A stretch of DNA of 6,931 nucleotides, taken from assembly GCA_030834765.1 (NCBI GenBank), contig JAUQXG010000177.1:1-6931 (forward strand), written 5' to 3'. The position numbers and the translations under genes were made by a program. The notes beneath the pieces are model-generated. The model was not told the origin of the DNA and ran no database searches. It saw nothing but the letters and a program-made list of their open reading frames with translations. Source of the stretch: Lutispora sp. Its GTDB lineage: Bacteria > Bacillota > Clostridia > Lutisporales > Lutisporaceae. Below are positions 1 through 5,389 of the stretch, piece after piece (the first letter of the stretch is position 1; every line of letters begins with the position of its first letter).

Positions 1-1
1 A

Positions 2-376
2 AAAGAAGAATTAACAAATATTGTTTTAGTTGTTACTCGATATTTTGGAGGAATACTATTAGGTGCAGGCGGTTTAATCAGAGCCTATACAGAAGGGGCA
101 GCACTTGTAATCAAAAATGCTAAAAAGCAAATGGTGAAACCCTTCGAAGTTTTCCATGTAAACATTGATTACACTCATCTGGGCAAAATACAGCATGAGC
201 TCTCTAAAAAGAGTTATACACTATTTGACACTCAATTTGGAGAAAATGTTTTCATGACTATTCTTACAGAACCAGAAAGCAAAGAGGATTTTACTTCAGA
301 TATTATGGAGTGGACTAGTGGCTCAGCCTTAATAGAACATCAAGGCCAAGAAATGAAAAAAATTGATGAATACTAA
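2..376 (+). CDS. YigZ/IMPACT family protein, C-terminal 124 residues (5' end outside window)
   Basis: The frame is open from the first bases and ends at TAA 374-376. The first residues carry the hallmark of the IMPACT/UPF0029 fold, VVTRYFGGILLGAGGLIRAY (about residues 10-29 of the visible part). This is followed by a second domain of roughly 75 residues that fits the DUF1949 ferredoxin-like domain usual at the C-terminus of bacterial YigZ proteins (start near HVNIDYTHLGK). Full-length relatives are about 200-215 residues, so roughly 80-90 N-terminal residues are missing. The family (E. coli YigZ, eukaryotic IMPACT/Yih1) is cytoplasmic; eukaryotic members modulate the GCN1-GCN2 stress pathway, while the bacterial role is unsettled. 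An internal ATG at 131 would give only 81 residues and cut the signature motif off, so it is not the start. The gene is convergent with the MFS gene to its right. Family assignment is strong; function is not known. Confidence 0.9.
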   Translation, partial: KEELTNIVLVVTRYFGGILLGAGGLIRAYTEGAALVIKNAKKQMVKPFEVFHVNIDYTHLGKIQHELSKKSYTLFDTQFGENVFMTILTEPESKEDFTSDIMEWTSGSALIEHQGQEMKKIDEY

Positions 377-415
377 AAGCAATGCAGTATAAAATTTTTA
401 TATTGCATTGCTTTT
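375..415. terminator. Bidirectional intrinsic terminator between convergent genes
   Basis: A near-perfect 19-bp inverted repeat (left arm 375-393, right arm 397-415, one G-T pair at 387/403, loop 394-396) begins inside the TAA of the yigZ-like gene. The core is AAAAGCAATGCA with its complement. On the + strand the hairpin ends in TTTT then AATAT; on the minus strand it also ends in a short T-run. It lies 8 nt beyond the stop codon of the minus-strand MFS gene, so it can serve both transcripts. Confidence 0.8.
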
Positions 416-423
416 AATATTCA

Positions 424-1716
424 TCAACTCATTTCTTTCAAAGCATTTGCCTTAACAGCATTATGATTTGAGGAAAAGTGCTTATAGTTTAAATAGAACA
501 ACAAGGCTGCAATGAACCTCAAAACGCTGGATAGTGTCATTGCAAAATATATAGAGGACATTTTATATATGGCAACTCCAATAAGCGGCGAAAGAAACCC
601 TGAAACATTGATTGCTGTTGTATAAATTGCTAAATTTAAAGTTTTACCATCTTCAGGTACAACTTGTAAAAGACTTTGGAAAAGCCCAAGCAAAAATGCT
701 GGAGACATAAGTCCTAAAGCTACATATATTACAAGTGCAACAATAAGATTATTTGTCATAATCAATAACACGGGGTTTAGTGCCATCCCAATGGCACCGA
801 TAACCAATACCAAAACAGGACCTTTTTTATCTATCATTTTGCTCCAATATCCAAACATTAATGTGGAAGCAAGCCCATACGCTACATTTAAATAGCTTAT
901 CCAAGCTTCATTGGCAAAGAGGTAATCTACCTGATATATAAAAAACAAAGGCCATGCCATCTGCCATGCAACATGGAAAAAGAAAGCTAATAGTATAAAT
1001 GTAGAAAACCCTTTATTCTTTTTTAAACCTCTCATGGCTGATTTTAATGCCTCTATAGGCTTCGCTGAAACTGGGCACTTTGGCAATTCATAGTCTTTTA
1101 CATTCAAAAGCATTTTCATTTGGATCAAGGTTAGCAAAAAGGCTAAAATATAAAATACCTGATAGGTGTGTATTCTTCCAATATCACTTTTAGGTATATA
1201 TGCTAAAACCAGTCCAGCAGTAAGCAGAGTTACAACTCCAAAAAAAGTCGAAACCTTTGTTCTAAGGGCATAAGGCGCATTTGTATTGCCCAAAGAGAAT
1301 ACATCAGAAAAAAAGCTTTGCCAGGATATTGTATATAATGAATATGGAAAATTAAGGATAGATATGGATAGGATGAATACGATTACTCGAACATTTCCTG
1401 TCAAAGGTGTTAATGATACTGTTCCAAATAAAACAGCTGAAATTGCAATAAAGCTTGCTACTATTTTCTTTTTATCAAAGCATTTATCAACAAGCAAAGA
1501 GCCTGGGATTAATGTAAAAAGGACTACCAATGAAGGTAGTGACGAAATAAGACCTATCTGATAATCTCCTGCTCCCATTCGACGTGCAAACATTGAATAA
1601 AAAGGATTTGTCAGATTAAGTGCGATTGCAGCTAATGTTCCTTCAATAGTTAACATCAGTGCATTTCTTTCGTTTTTTCTAAGCTTTTTATATTTCTTCA
1701 TCAGCTTTTTAAACAA
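424..1716 (-). CDS. MFS permease, about 12 transmembrane helices, substrate unknown
   Basis: An integral membrane protein of about 430 residues with hydrophobic segments spaced as in a 12-helix major facilitator. A basic cytoplasmic N-terminus (KKLMKKYKKLRKNERN) is followed by helix 1, and a motif-A-like loop between helices 2 and 3 reads GSLLVDKCFDKKKIV. A long basic and polar central loop (about residues 205-240, numbering from the TTG at 1731) separates the two halves. An equivalent loop in the second half reads GYWSKMIDKKGPV. The segment WQSFFSDVF after helix 4 recalls uncharacterised MFS permeases of Firmicutes. Substrate cannot be read from the sequence. The open frame extends to a TTG at 1731, but GGGGG (1725-1729) lies 8 nt before the TTG at 1714-1716, and the promoter at 1751-1779 would start RNA near 1744, too close to the 1731 codon. 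The 1716 start is therefore preferred; ATG 1701 is a further option. Two tandem TGA codons end the gene (421-426). It follows the DHA2 gene by about 80-100 nt but is a different subfamily, not a duplicate. Confidence 0.85.
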   Translation of the reverse strand: MFKKLMKKYKKLRKNERNALMLTIEGTLAAIALNLTNPFYSMFARRMGAGDYQIGLISSLPSLVVLFTLIPGSLLVDKCFDKKKIVASFIAISAVLFGTVSLTPLTGNVRVIVFILSISILNFPYSLYTISWQSFFSDVFSLGNTNAPYALRTKVSTFFGVVTLLTAGLVLAYIPKSDIGRIHTYQVFYILAFLLTLIQMKMLLNVKDYELPKCPVSAKPIEALKSAMRGLKKNKGFSTFILLAFFFHVAWQMAWPLFFIYQVDYLFANEAWISYLNVAYGLASTLMFGYWSKMIDKKGPVLVLVIGAIGMALNPVLLIMTNNLIVALVIYVALGLMSPAFLLGLFQSLLQVVPEDGKTLNLAIYTTAINVSGFLSPLIGVAIYKMSSIYFAMTLSSVLRFIAALLFYLNYKHFSSNHNAVKANALKEMS

Positions 1717-1724
1717 AAAAATTA

Positions 1725-1729
1725 CCCCC
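1725..1729 (-). promoter_or_regulatory. Shine-Dalgarno site that selects TTG 1716
   Basis: On the minus strand GGGGG pairs with the anti-SD core CCUCC using one G-U pair, and is 8 nt before the TTG at 1716-1714. It lies inside the codons that would be translated if the upstream TTG at 1731 were used, which argues for the shorter protein. Confidence 0.5.
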
Positions 1730-1731
1730 AA

Positions 1732-1744
1732 TATAGCGCCTATA
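1732..1744. repeat. Palindrome TATAG-CGC-CTATA at the transcription start of the MFS gene
   Basis: A 5-bp inverted repeat with a 3-bp centre occupies about +1 to +13 relative to the start predicted from the promoter at 1751-1779. The position suits an operator or a small 5' structure. It is short and could be chance in AT-rich DNA. Confidence 0.3.
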
Positions 1745-1750
1745 CAAGTT

Positions 1751-1779
1751 ATTATAGACTACTCTTGGGATTTTTACAA
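1751..1779 (-). promoter_or_regulatory. Sigma-A type promoter of the second MFS gene
   Basis: Minus strand: -35 TTGTAA (1774-1779), 17-bp spacer, perfect -10 TATAAT (1751-1756). Predicted start near 1744, giving a leader of about 28 nt to the TTG at 1716. It lies between the two MFS genes, so the second permease can be expressed independently of the first. Confidence 0.65.
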
Positions 1780-1813
1780 ACTGCTTGCTGATAATAGAGC
1801 TGACACCCTGATT

Positions 1814-3208
1814 TTACTGAATTTGATCTATTTCCTTTATTCTCAACATCGTTATAATAACACCAAGTACAGCTACCACAAATGCTGCCATATAGATAGC
1901 TTTCATACTTAAGATGAATCCTTGAACATTTTCTATTAATTCTAGGTTTTCCGATAATCCTTGGCTTGTCATTTTAAAAGAATATATAGCCATTGCCATA
2001 GTTATTCCGCTTACCATTCCCAAGTTTCGCCCAAGAGCATTTACACTAGCAGCAACTCCCAAGCACTTACTGGGAACAGAAGACATTATGCTGCTGTTAT
2101 TAGGAGATTGAAAGATTCCTAAACCTATTCCCATCAGGATAAGGAGTATATATACAATGATGAAGCTAGTAGTTGTATTTATAAAATAAAGTCCCAAATA
2201 TGCACATGATGCAATAGAAAGTCCAGCTGTAGTCAGAACTTTATAGCCTATCCGATCCGACATATAGCCACTGATCGGAGCTGATATGCCCATGGCTAGA
2301 GGAAAACTCATAAGCACCAGTCCAGCACTAGCTGGTGTCAGCCCTCTGACACTTTGCAAATAAAATGGCATGATGATCGTGATTGCATTTGAAGCAATAA
2401 ATGATAGAAAAGCTGATGCTAAACCCATTCTAAATAGCTTTATACGGAAAAGACTGGCATCAAGTATAGGTGATGCTTGCTTTTTTTCAATCATGACAAA
2501 CATAATAATAAAAGGCAGGGAAGCTAATAGAGTGATGAGTGACATTCTGAGTGCCCCTGAGAAAATAAAAATTACGCAAACAGAAAACATCAAAGCTCCC
2601 TTATAGTCAAATTGCTCTGTTTTATTTTTAGAACCATCTGATAAAACTCTAAGGCTCATGATGGCACCTGCTATGCCAATAGGGATATTAATAAGAAAAA
2701 TGGATTTCCAGCCAAACATTCCAGTCAGTATTCCTCCTACACTTGGTCCTGCAAGATTTCCCAATGCTACCACTGTACCTGAAATCCCTAAAGCTTTTCC
2801 TCTTTCTTCTTTAGGAAATGTATCGGATATGATGGCTTGACTGATAGACATAAGCACAGCAGCACCAATGGCCTGTAAAACTCTAGACCCTACTAAAAAC
2901 CATATACTTCTTGAAATTCCGCAAAACAATGAACCTAAGGAAAAAATGACAAACCCAAAAACGTATAAAAATCTTCTCCCATATATATCAGAAAGCTTTC
3001 CAAAAACTAGAAGAAGAGAAGAGACGGTTATTAGATACGAGGTCACTACCCACTGAACAGTGGTGATATCTATGTACAACCCCGCGGAAATAGAAGGTAG
3101 GGCCACATTGACAATGCTACCGTCCAATGTGGCCATAAAAGTTCCTATTACAACATTTATAAGTATTAACCATTTATTGTTCTTATTCATATCACTATTT
3201 CCATTCAT
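1814..3208 (-). CDS. DHA2-family (EmrB/QacA type) 14-helix MFS multidrug efflux transporter
   Basis: A proton-driven antiporter of the cytoplasmic membrane, about 464 residues, the usual size for 14-helix DHA2 exporters. Numbering from TTG 3223: motif D1 with the membrane-embedded acid is DGSIVNVALP (D34, helix 1); motif A is GKLSDIYGRR (75-84); the motif B arginine is R114 in SRVLQAIGAA; the antiporter motif C is GNLAGPSVGG (155-164, helix 5). A second-half motif A copy is GYMSDRIGYK (319-328). All signature residues of a drug/H+ antiporter are present. The substrate could be drugs, dyes or a toxic metabolite and is not decidable here. The longest frame starts at TTG 3223, but AAGGTG (3215-3220) lies 6 nt before ATG 3206-3208, which is taken as the start. 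No strong promoter or regulator gene adjoins it. It follows the acidic orphan by about 125 nt and may be reached by read-through. Confidence 0.93.
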   Translation of the reverse strand: MNGNSDMNKNNKWLILINVVIGTFMATLDGSIVNVALPSISAGLYIDITTVQWVVTSYLITVSSLLLVFGKLSDIYGRRFLYVFGFVIFSLGSLFCGISRSIWFLVGSRVLQAIGAAVLMSISQAIISDTFPKEERGKALGISGTVVALGNLAGPSVGGILTGMFGWKSIFLINIPIGIAGAIMSLRVLSDGSKNKTEQFDYKGALMFSVCVIFIFSGALRMSLITLLASLPFIIMFVMIEKKQASPILDASLFRIKLFRMGLASAFLSFIASNAITIIMPFYLQSVRGLTPASAGLVLMSFPLAMGISAPISGYMSDRIGYKVLTTAGLSIASCAYLGLYFINTTTSFIIVYILLILMGIGLGIFQSPNNSSIMSSVPSKCLGVAASVNALGRNLGMVSGITMAMAIYSFKMTSQGLSENLELIENVQGFILSMKAIYMAAFVVAVLGVIITMLRIKEIDQIQ

Positions 3209-3214
3209 ATAAGG

Positions 3215-3220
3215 CACCTT
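3215..3220 (-). promoter_or_regulatory. Shine-Dalgarno site that selects ATG 3208 of the DHA2 transporter
   Basis: On the minus strand AAGGTG is followed by a 6-nt spacer and ATG (3208-3206). The upstream TTG at 3223 has no comparable site, so the first five residues of the longest frame are probably not translated. Confidence 0.65.
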
Positions 3221-3333
3221 CAAAAACAGCTCGTCGTCATGCTAGCCTATTTCGCATCTTGACTTGCTATTCTCTTTCAAATATCTAATTCTTTACTTGG
3301 CCACTCTGTCATAATCATACCTTATTATCAATT

Positions 3334-3813
3334 CTAATCCATTTCCACTAACAGCTGACCTTCTTTATCATAAATTCCTTCTTCATCAATTTGCACATAG
3401 CCATCGGTGGCATCGCATAAAAAGTCCAGAATGCATTCAAGAAAATTCCAGCCTTCTTCTCCCATCTCAGGGTTTATTTCAAAAGCATATATTTGAACAG
3501 CTTCCTTCACGATATGTTTTGCTTGTTTTAAGCCTTTGCTATAAGTAAGTTGGCCAACTGCTTCAATAAATTCCTGCTTTTCATCCTCAAAAATATGATC
3601 TCCTGACTCCTTAGTATCCCGCTCCAATTCTATTTGATTCCCATCTTCATCATATTGAAAAATAATATTTTTCCAATTATTCGTTGAAAATTCAGGCTCA
3701 TCCTTCCCAGGGGAAGTAGAAAATATAAAACCTTCTTCTGCCAAACAGTCACATATTGCATTGAGAGATGGATAATCTTCAACCAATGAAAAAACTCTTA
3801 CATAAATGCTCAT
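3334..3813 (-). CDS. Strongly acidic protein of unknown function, 159 residues
   Basis: I do not recognise a family. The protein is soluble, with no signal peptide or membrane segment. I count 37 Asp/Glu against 11 Lys/Arg, which is a very acidic composition. The N-terminal part (VRVFSLVEDYPSLNAICDCL, about 5-24) looks like a small alpha/beta unit. A hydrophilic middle (about 34-78) is rich in D, E and N. A helical stretch follows (about 78-135, with GWNFLECILDFLCDATDG near its end), and the C-terminus reads GYVQIDEEGIYDKEGQLL, a beta-hairpin-like ending. Four cysteines are present, two of them as C-D-C. The start is ATG 3813, set by a perfect GGGAGG seven nt upstream; the in-frame TTG just before it (3816) is not needed. 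It begins 21 nt after the GNAT stop codon, so the two are almost certainly one operon and may act together. A partner, decoy or immunity-type role would be pure guesswork. Confidence 0.85.
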   Translation of the reverse strand: MSIYVRVFSLVEDYPSLNAICDCLAEEGFIFSTSPGKDEPEFSTNNWKNIIFQYDEDGNQIELERDTKESGDHIFEDEKQEFIEAVGQLTYSKGLKQAKHIVKEAVQIYAFEINPEMGEEGWNFLECILDFLCDATDGYVQIDEEGIYDKEGQLLVEMD

Positions 3814-3820
3814 CAAATTT

Positions 3821-3826
3821 CCTCCC
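3821..3826 (-). promoter_or_regulatory. Shine-Dalgarno site of the acidic protein
   Basis: GGGAGG on the minus strand, 7 nt before ATG 3813-3811. It sets ATG 3813 rather than TTG 3816, and lies between the GNAT stop (3835) and this gene, supporting coupled expression. Confidence 0.8.
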
Positions 3827-3834
3827 TTGTGATG

Positions 3835-4323
3835 CTATAAAAGTTTGTGTAGTATAAAATCATCAACGTATTGCTGGATTTTCTCGCTATAGTGATGTCT
3901 AAATACAGTGCCCGATATTGTAAATCCCAAGCTTAATAATGTTTTTAGTGACACAATATTATCGCTAAAAACATTTACTCTAGCTAAGCTTACTCCATCC
4001 TGCTTCATATCCTCTAATGCAAAGCCGGTAAGTGCCAAGTCAATATCTGTATTTCTATAATCGGGATGTGTTGCTTCAGACAAATAAACTGCATGTCTTG
4101 TGCCTGATTCCTTCCCTCTGATTCCCTTTAGCACTGCAATTACTTCTTCATTGTCTTCTGCAATGTAAGAAAAAACATTTTCTGTATTAAGCCATTTTCT
4201 CAGCTCTTTTTTGTCTGGAATTTGTATTAATTTTAAATCAGGCTGCTTCAGTTTTAAAGTCTCAAATAAATCCCAAACTTTGTCAACATCACTTAAATGC
4301 ATTGGCCTATATATTGCGCTCAT
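3835..4323 (-). CDS. GNAT-fold acetyltransferase-like protein with degenerate acetyl-CoA loop
   Basis: A soluble protein of 162 residues, the usual size of a single GNAT domain. The opening IYRPMHLSDVDKVWDLFE matches the usual first strand and helix. The central beta-4 and motif A region reads VYLSEATHPDYR followed by NTDIDLALTGFAL. The C-terminal motif B region is VNVFSDNIVSLKTLLSLGFTIS, with the typical N..S...L..LGF pattern, and the end (YVDDFILHKLL) is the usual final strand. In active GNATs the loop is R/Q-x-x-G-x-G/A and cradles the CoA pyrophosphate; here it is R90-N-T-D93-I-D95, so both glycines are aspartates. That makes acetyl-CoA binding doubtful, and a non-catalytic or altered-cofactor role possible. 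The longest frame begins at 4359, but GGAGG (4331-4335) lies 7 nt before ATG 4323 and inside the would-be extension, so 4323 is the start. First gene of an operon with the acidic protein. No acceptor substrate can be inferred. Confidence 0.85.
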   Translation of the reverse strand: MSAIYRPMHLSDVDKVWDLFETLKLKQPDLKLIQIPDKKELRKWLNTENVFSYIAEDNEEVIAVLKGIRGKESGTRHAVYLSEATHPDYRNTDIDLALTGFALEDMKQDGVSLARVNVFSDNIVSLKTLLSLGFTISGTVFRHHYSEKIQQYVDDFILHKLL

Positions 4324-4330
4324 ACAAATA

Positions 4331-4335
4331 CCTCC
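4331..4335 (-). promoter_or_regulatory. Shine-Dalgarno site that selects ATG 4323 of the GNAT gene
   Basis: GGAGG on the minus strand, 7 nt before ATG 4323-4321. It would be coding if the upstream ATG 4359 were used, which rules that start out in practice. Confidence 0.8.
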
Positions 4336-4361
4336 AAATTCATTATAACTAGTATACATAT

Positions 4362-4391
4362 ATTCTACATTTCTTAGTATATGAATTTCAA
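4362..4391 (-). promoter_or_regulatory. Sigma-A type promoter of the GNAT / acidic protein operon
   Basis: Minus strand: -35 TTGAAA (4386-4391, 5 of 6), 18-bp spacer, -10 TAGAAT (4362-4367, 5 of 6). Predicted start near 4355 and a leader of about 32 nt to ATG 4323. It lies just downstream of the terminator of the preceding gene. A 7-bp direct repeat TATACTA (4375-4381 and 4350-4356) brackets the -10 but is too short to weigh. Confidence 0.6.
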
Positions 4392-4399
4392 TAGTTTAT

Positions 4400-4425
4400 A
4401 AAAAAAAGGACAGCCTTGCTATCCT
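4400..4425 (-). terminator. Intrinsic terminator of the Rossmann-MCP gene
   Basis: Minus strand: 8-bp stem AGGATAGC / GCTGTCCT with one T-G pair and an AAG loop (arms 4418-4425 and 4407-4414), followed directly by a run of T (complement of the A-run 4400-4407). The stem overlaps the TAG stop codon of the gene. Confidence 0.8.
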
Positions 4426-5239
4426 AGTTTACTTTACTTGTTAATCCAGCTACTGCAGAATTGACATTTTCTGTAGCTTCAACTTGAAGCTTTGATAATT
4501 CATCTAATTGACCTACTTCTTTTCTTACATTTTGTATTTCTTCCGTTAGCTTTTTCAAAATACTATTTATTTCTTTTGCAAAGCCTTCGCTGCTGTCCGC
4601 AAGCTTTTGCACTTCATTTGCTACCACGGAGAACCCTCTTCCATGCTCTCCAGCTCTAGCTGCCTCAATGGTTGCATTTATACCCAGTATTTTTGTTTGC
4701 TTGGCTATATTATTTACATATTGTATAATTTTATCACTTTCTTTTATATAATTAATAGAAGCTTGGGTGAACTGTAAAAGATTTTCACTTACATTGTGAG
4801 TACTATCTACAGTAGTAGCTATTTCGTCTACTTGATTTTTTATGACTTCAGAAGCACTCTTTATTGCTGTAATTTGCTCGTTGAGTTTCTCTAAGGTTTT
4901 TATATCCCTTTGAACAAGTGTCATGATTAACAAAGCACCCTTAGAGTCAATAATCTTGCATTTGTGAGAGAACTTTTCACGAATCAGATTTTCTAAGCTT
5001 TCATTACCAGTTGCTTCTAATATTAAATCTATATTTGTTAAACCAATGTCATCTATGGATGTTGAACACTTAATACCTTTTTGTTTTGCTAATTGAACTC
5101 CTGGTGCATCGGTATTTCTATCCACAACAATCTTAATTTCTAAATCTTCTACTCCAGAAAGTGATTTTATTAAATTTGTTCCACCTGTACCCGCCCCTAC
5201 TATGGCAATATTAATTTTAAACGCCCCCTGACTTTTCAA
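4424..5239 (-). CDS. Soluble chemoreceptor-like protein: N-terminal Rossmann domain fused to MCP signalling hairpin
   Basis: 271 residues without a membrane segment or signal peptide, hence cytoplasmic. Residues 9-105 form a dinucleotide-binding domain. Strand IAIVG leads into G15-A-G17-T-G-G20, a GxGxxG loop; strand two ends IKIVVD40, and an acid there usually favours NAD over NADP; a fourth strand DLILEATGN (71-79) resembles DapB/homoserine-dehydrogenase-type N-domains. No catalytic domain follows. Residues about 112-271 are a coiled-coil signalling hairpin of about ten heptads per arm. The tip [20 protein letters not shown] then [18 protein letters not shown] (178-214) carries the near-invariant EAARAGE-x-GRGF-x-VVA-x-EV core that binds CheA and CheW. 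By family knowledge such proteins feed ligand status to chemotaxis signalling; NAD or redox sensing is inference. No che gene is in the window. The start is uncertain: TTG 5239 is the only conventional start before the domain, yet it has no Shine-Dalgarno site. AGGGGG (5224-5229) sits 8 nt before an ATT codon at 5215, which would give a protein beginning at the first strand. It has its own promoter and terminator, so it is a single-gene unit. Confidence 0.88.
   Translation of the reverse strand: MKSQGAFKINIAIVGAGTGGTNLIKSLSGVEDLEIKIVVDRNTDAPGVQLAKQKGIKCSTSIDDIGLTNIDLILEATGNESLENLIREKFSHKCKIIDSKGALLIMTLVQRDIKTLEKLNEQITAIKSASEVIKNQVDEIATTVDSTHNVSENLLQFTQASINYIKESDKIIQYVNNIAKQTKILGINATIEAARAGEHGRGFSVVANEVQKLADSSEGFAKEINSILKKLTEEIQNVRKEVGQLDELSKLQVEATENVNSAVAGLTSKVN
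5224..5229 (-). promoter_or_regulatory. Shine-Dalgarno-like AGGGGG inside the annotated start of the Rossmann-MCP gene
   Basis: Minus-strand AGGGGG lies 15 bases into the frame called from TTG 5239 and 8 nt before ATT 5215-5213. No ATG, GTG or TTG codon follows it at a usable distance. Confidence 0.4.
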
Positions 5240-5281
5240 ATCATTTTAATATGTAATCCCTACTATTTTACAATCATGGAT

Positions 5282-5290
5282 ATTATATCA
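5282..5290 (-). promoter_or_regulatory. Extended -10 promoter of the Rossmann-MCP gene
   Basis: Minus strand: TGA followed by a perfect TATAAT (5282-5287), an extended -10 of TGnTATAAT form. No good -35 is seen at 16-18 bp, which extended -10 promoters tolerate. Predicted start near 5275. The rest of the 5240-5389 gap holds the terminator of the preceding gene and nothing else I can identify. Confidence 0.55.
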
Positions 5291-5343
5291 TAAATTTGTC
5301 TTAAATCTACTTAAAATAATTAAATAACAATGTCTTTGCATAG

Positions 5344-5372
5344 AAAAAGCCTAGGCATTATGCCTAAGCTTT
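5344..5372 (-). terminator. Intrinsic terminator of the DUF4015 lipoprotein gene
   Basis: Minus strand: 13-bp stem (arms 5360-5372 and 5346-5358, one T-G pair) with core TTAGGCAT / ATGCCTAG and a very small loop, ending in TTTTT (complement of A-run 5344-5348). It lies 17 nt after the TAA stop at 5390-5392. Confidence 0.8.
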
Positions 5373-5389
5373 CTTCCATAATTTATATA

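Noticed and set aside
1286..1561. 91-codon open frame on the + strand
   Set aside because: It lies wholly opposite the MFS permease gene, has no ribosome site and shows no recognisable protein features; it is an antisense shadow.
2370..3056. Three + strand open frames (2370-2606, 2658-2840, 2868-3056)
   Set aside because: All are opposite the DHA2 transporter, whose motifs A, B, C and D1 confirm the minus-strand frame.
424..3208. Idea that the two adjacent MFS genes are a tandem duplication or an ABC/RND-type efflux complex
   Set aside because: They differ in helix number (12 versus 14), length and motifs, and no membrane-fusion or ATPase gene is present.
3259..3287. TTGACT-17-TATCTA promoter-like pair on the + strand
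   Set aside because: The -10 matches poorly and no + strand gene lies downstream, only the antisense of the acidic orphan and GNAT genes.
3224..3333. Search for a terminator or promoter between the acidic protein and the DHA2 gene
   Set aside because: No hairpin with a T-run was found. TATGAT (3314-3319) lacks a -35 (ATGGAT at 17 bp), so no promoter is called.
4342..4347. Perfect TATAAT close to the GNAT start (minus strand)
   Set aside because: No -35 at the right distance, and the transcript would begin on the ribosome site; the TTGAAA-18-TAGAAT pair upstream fits better.
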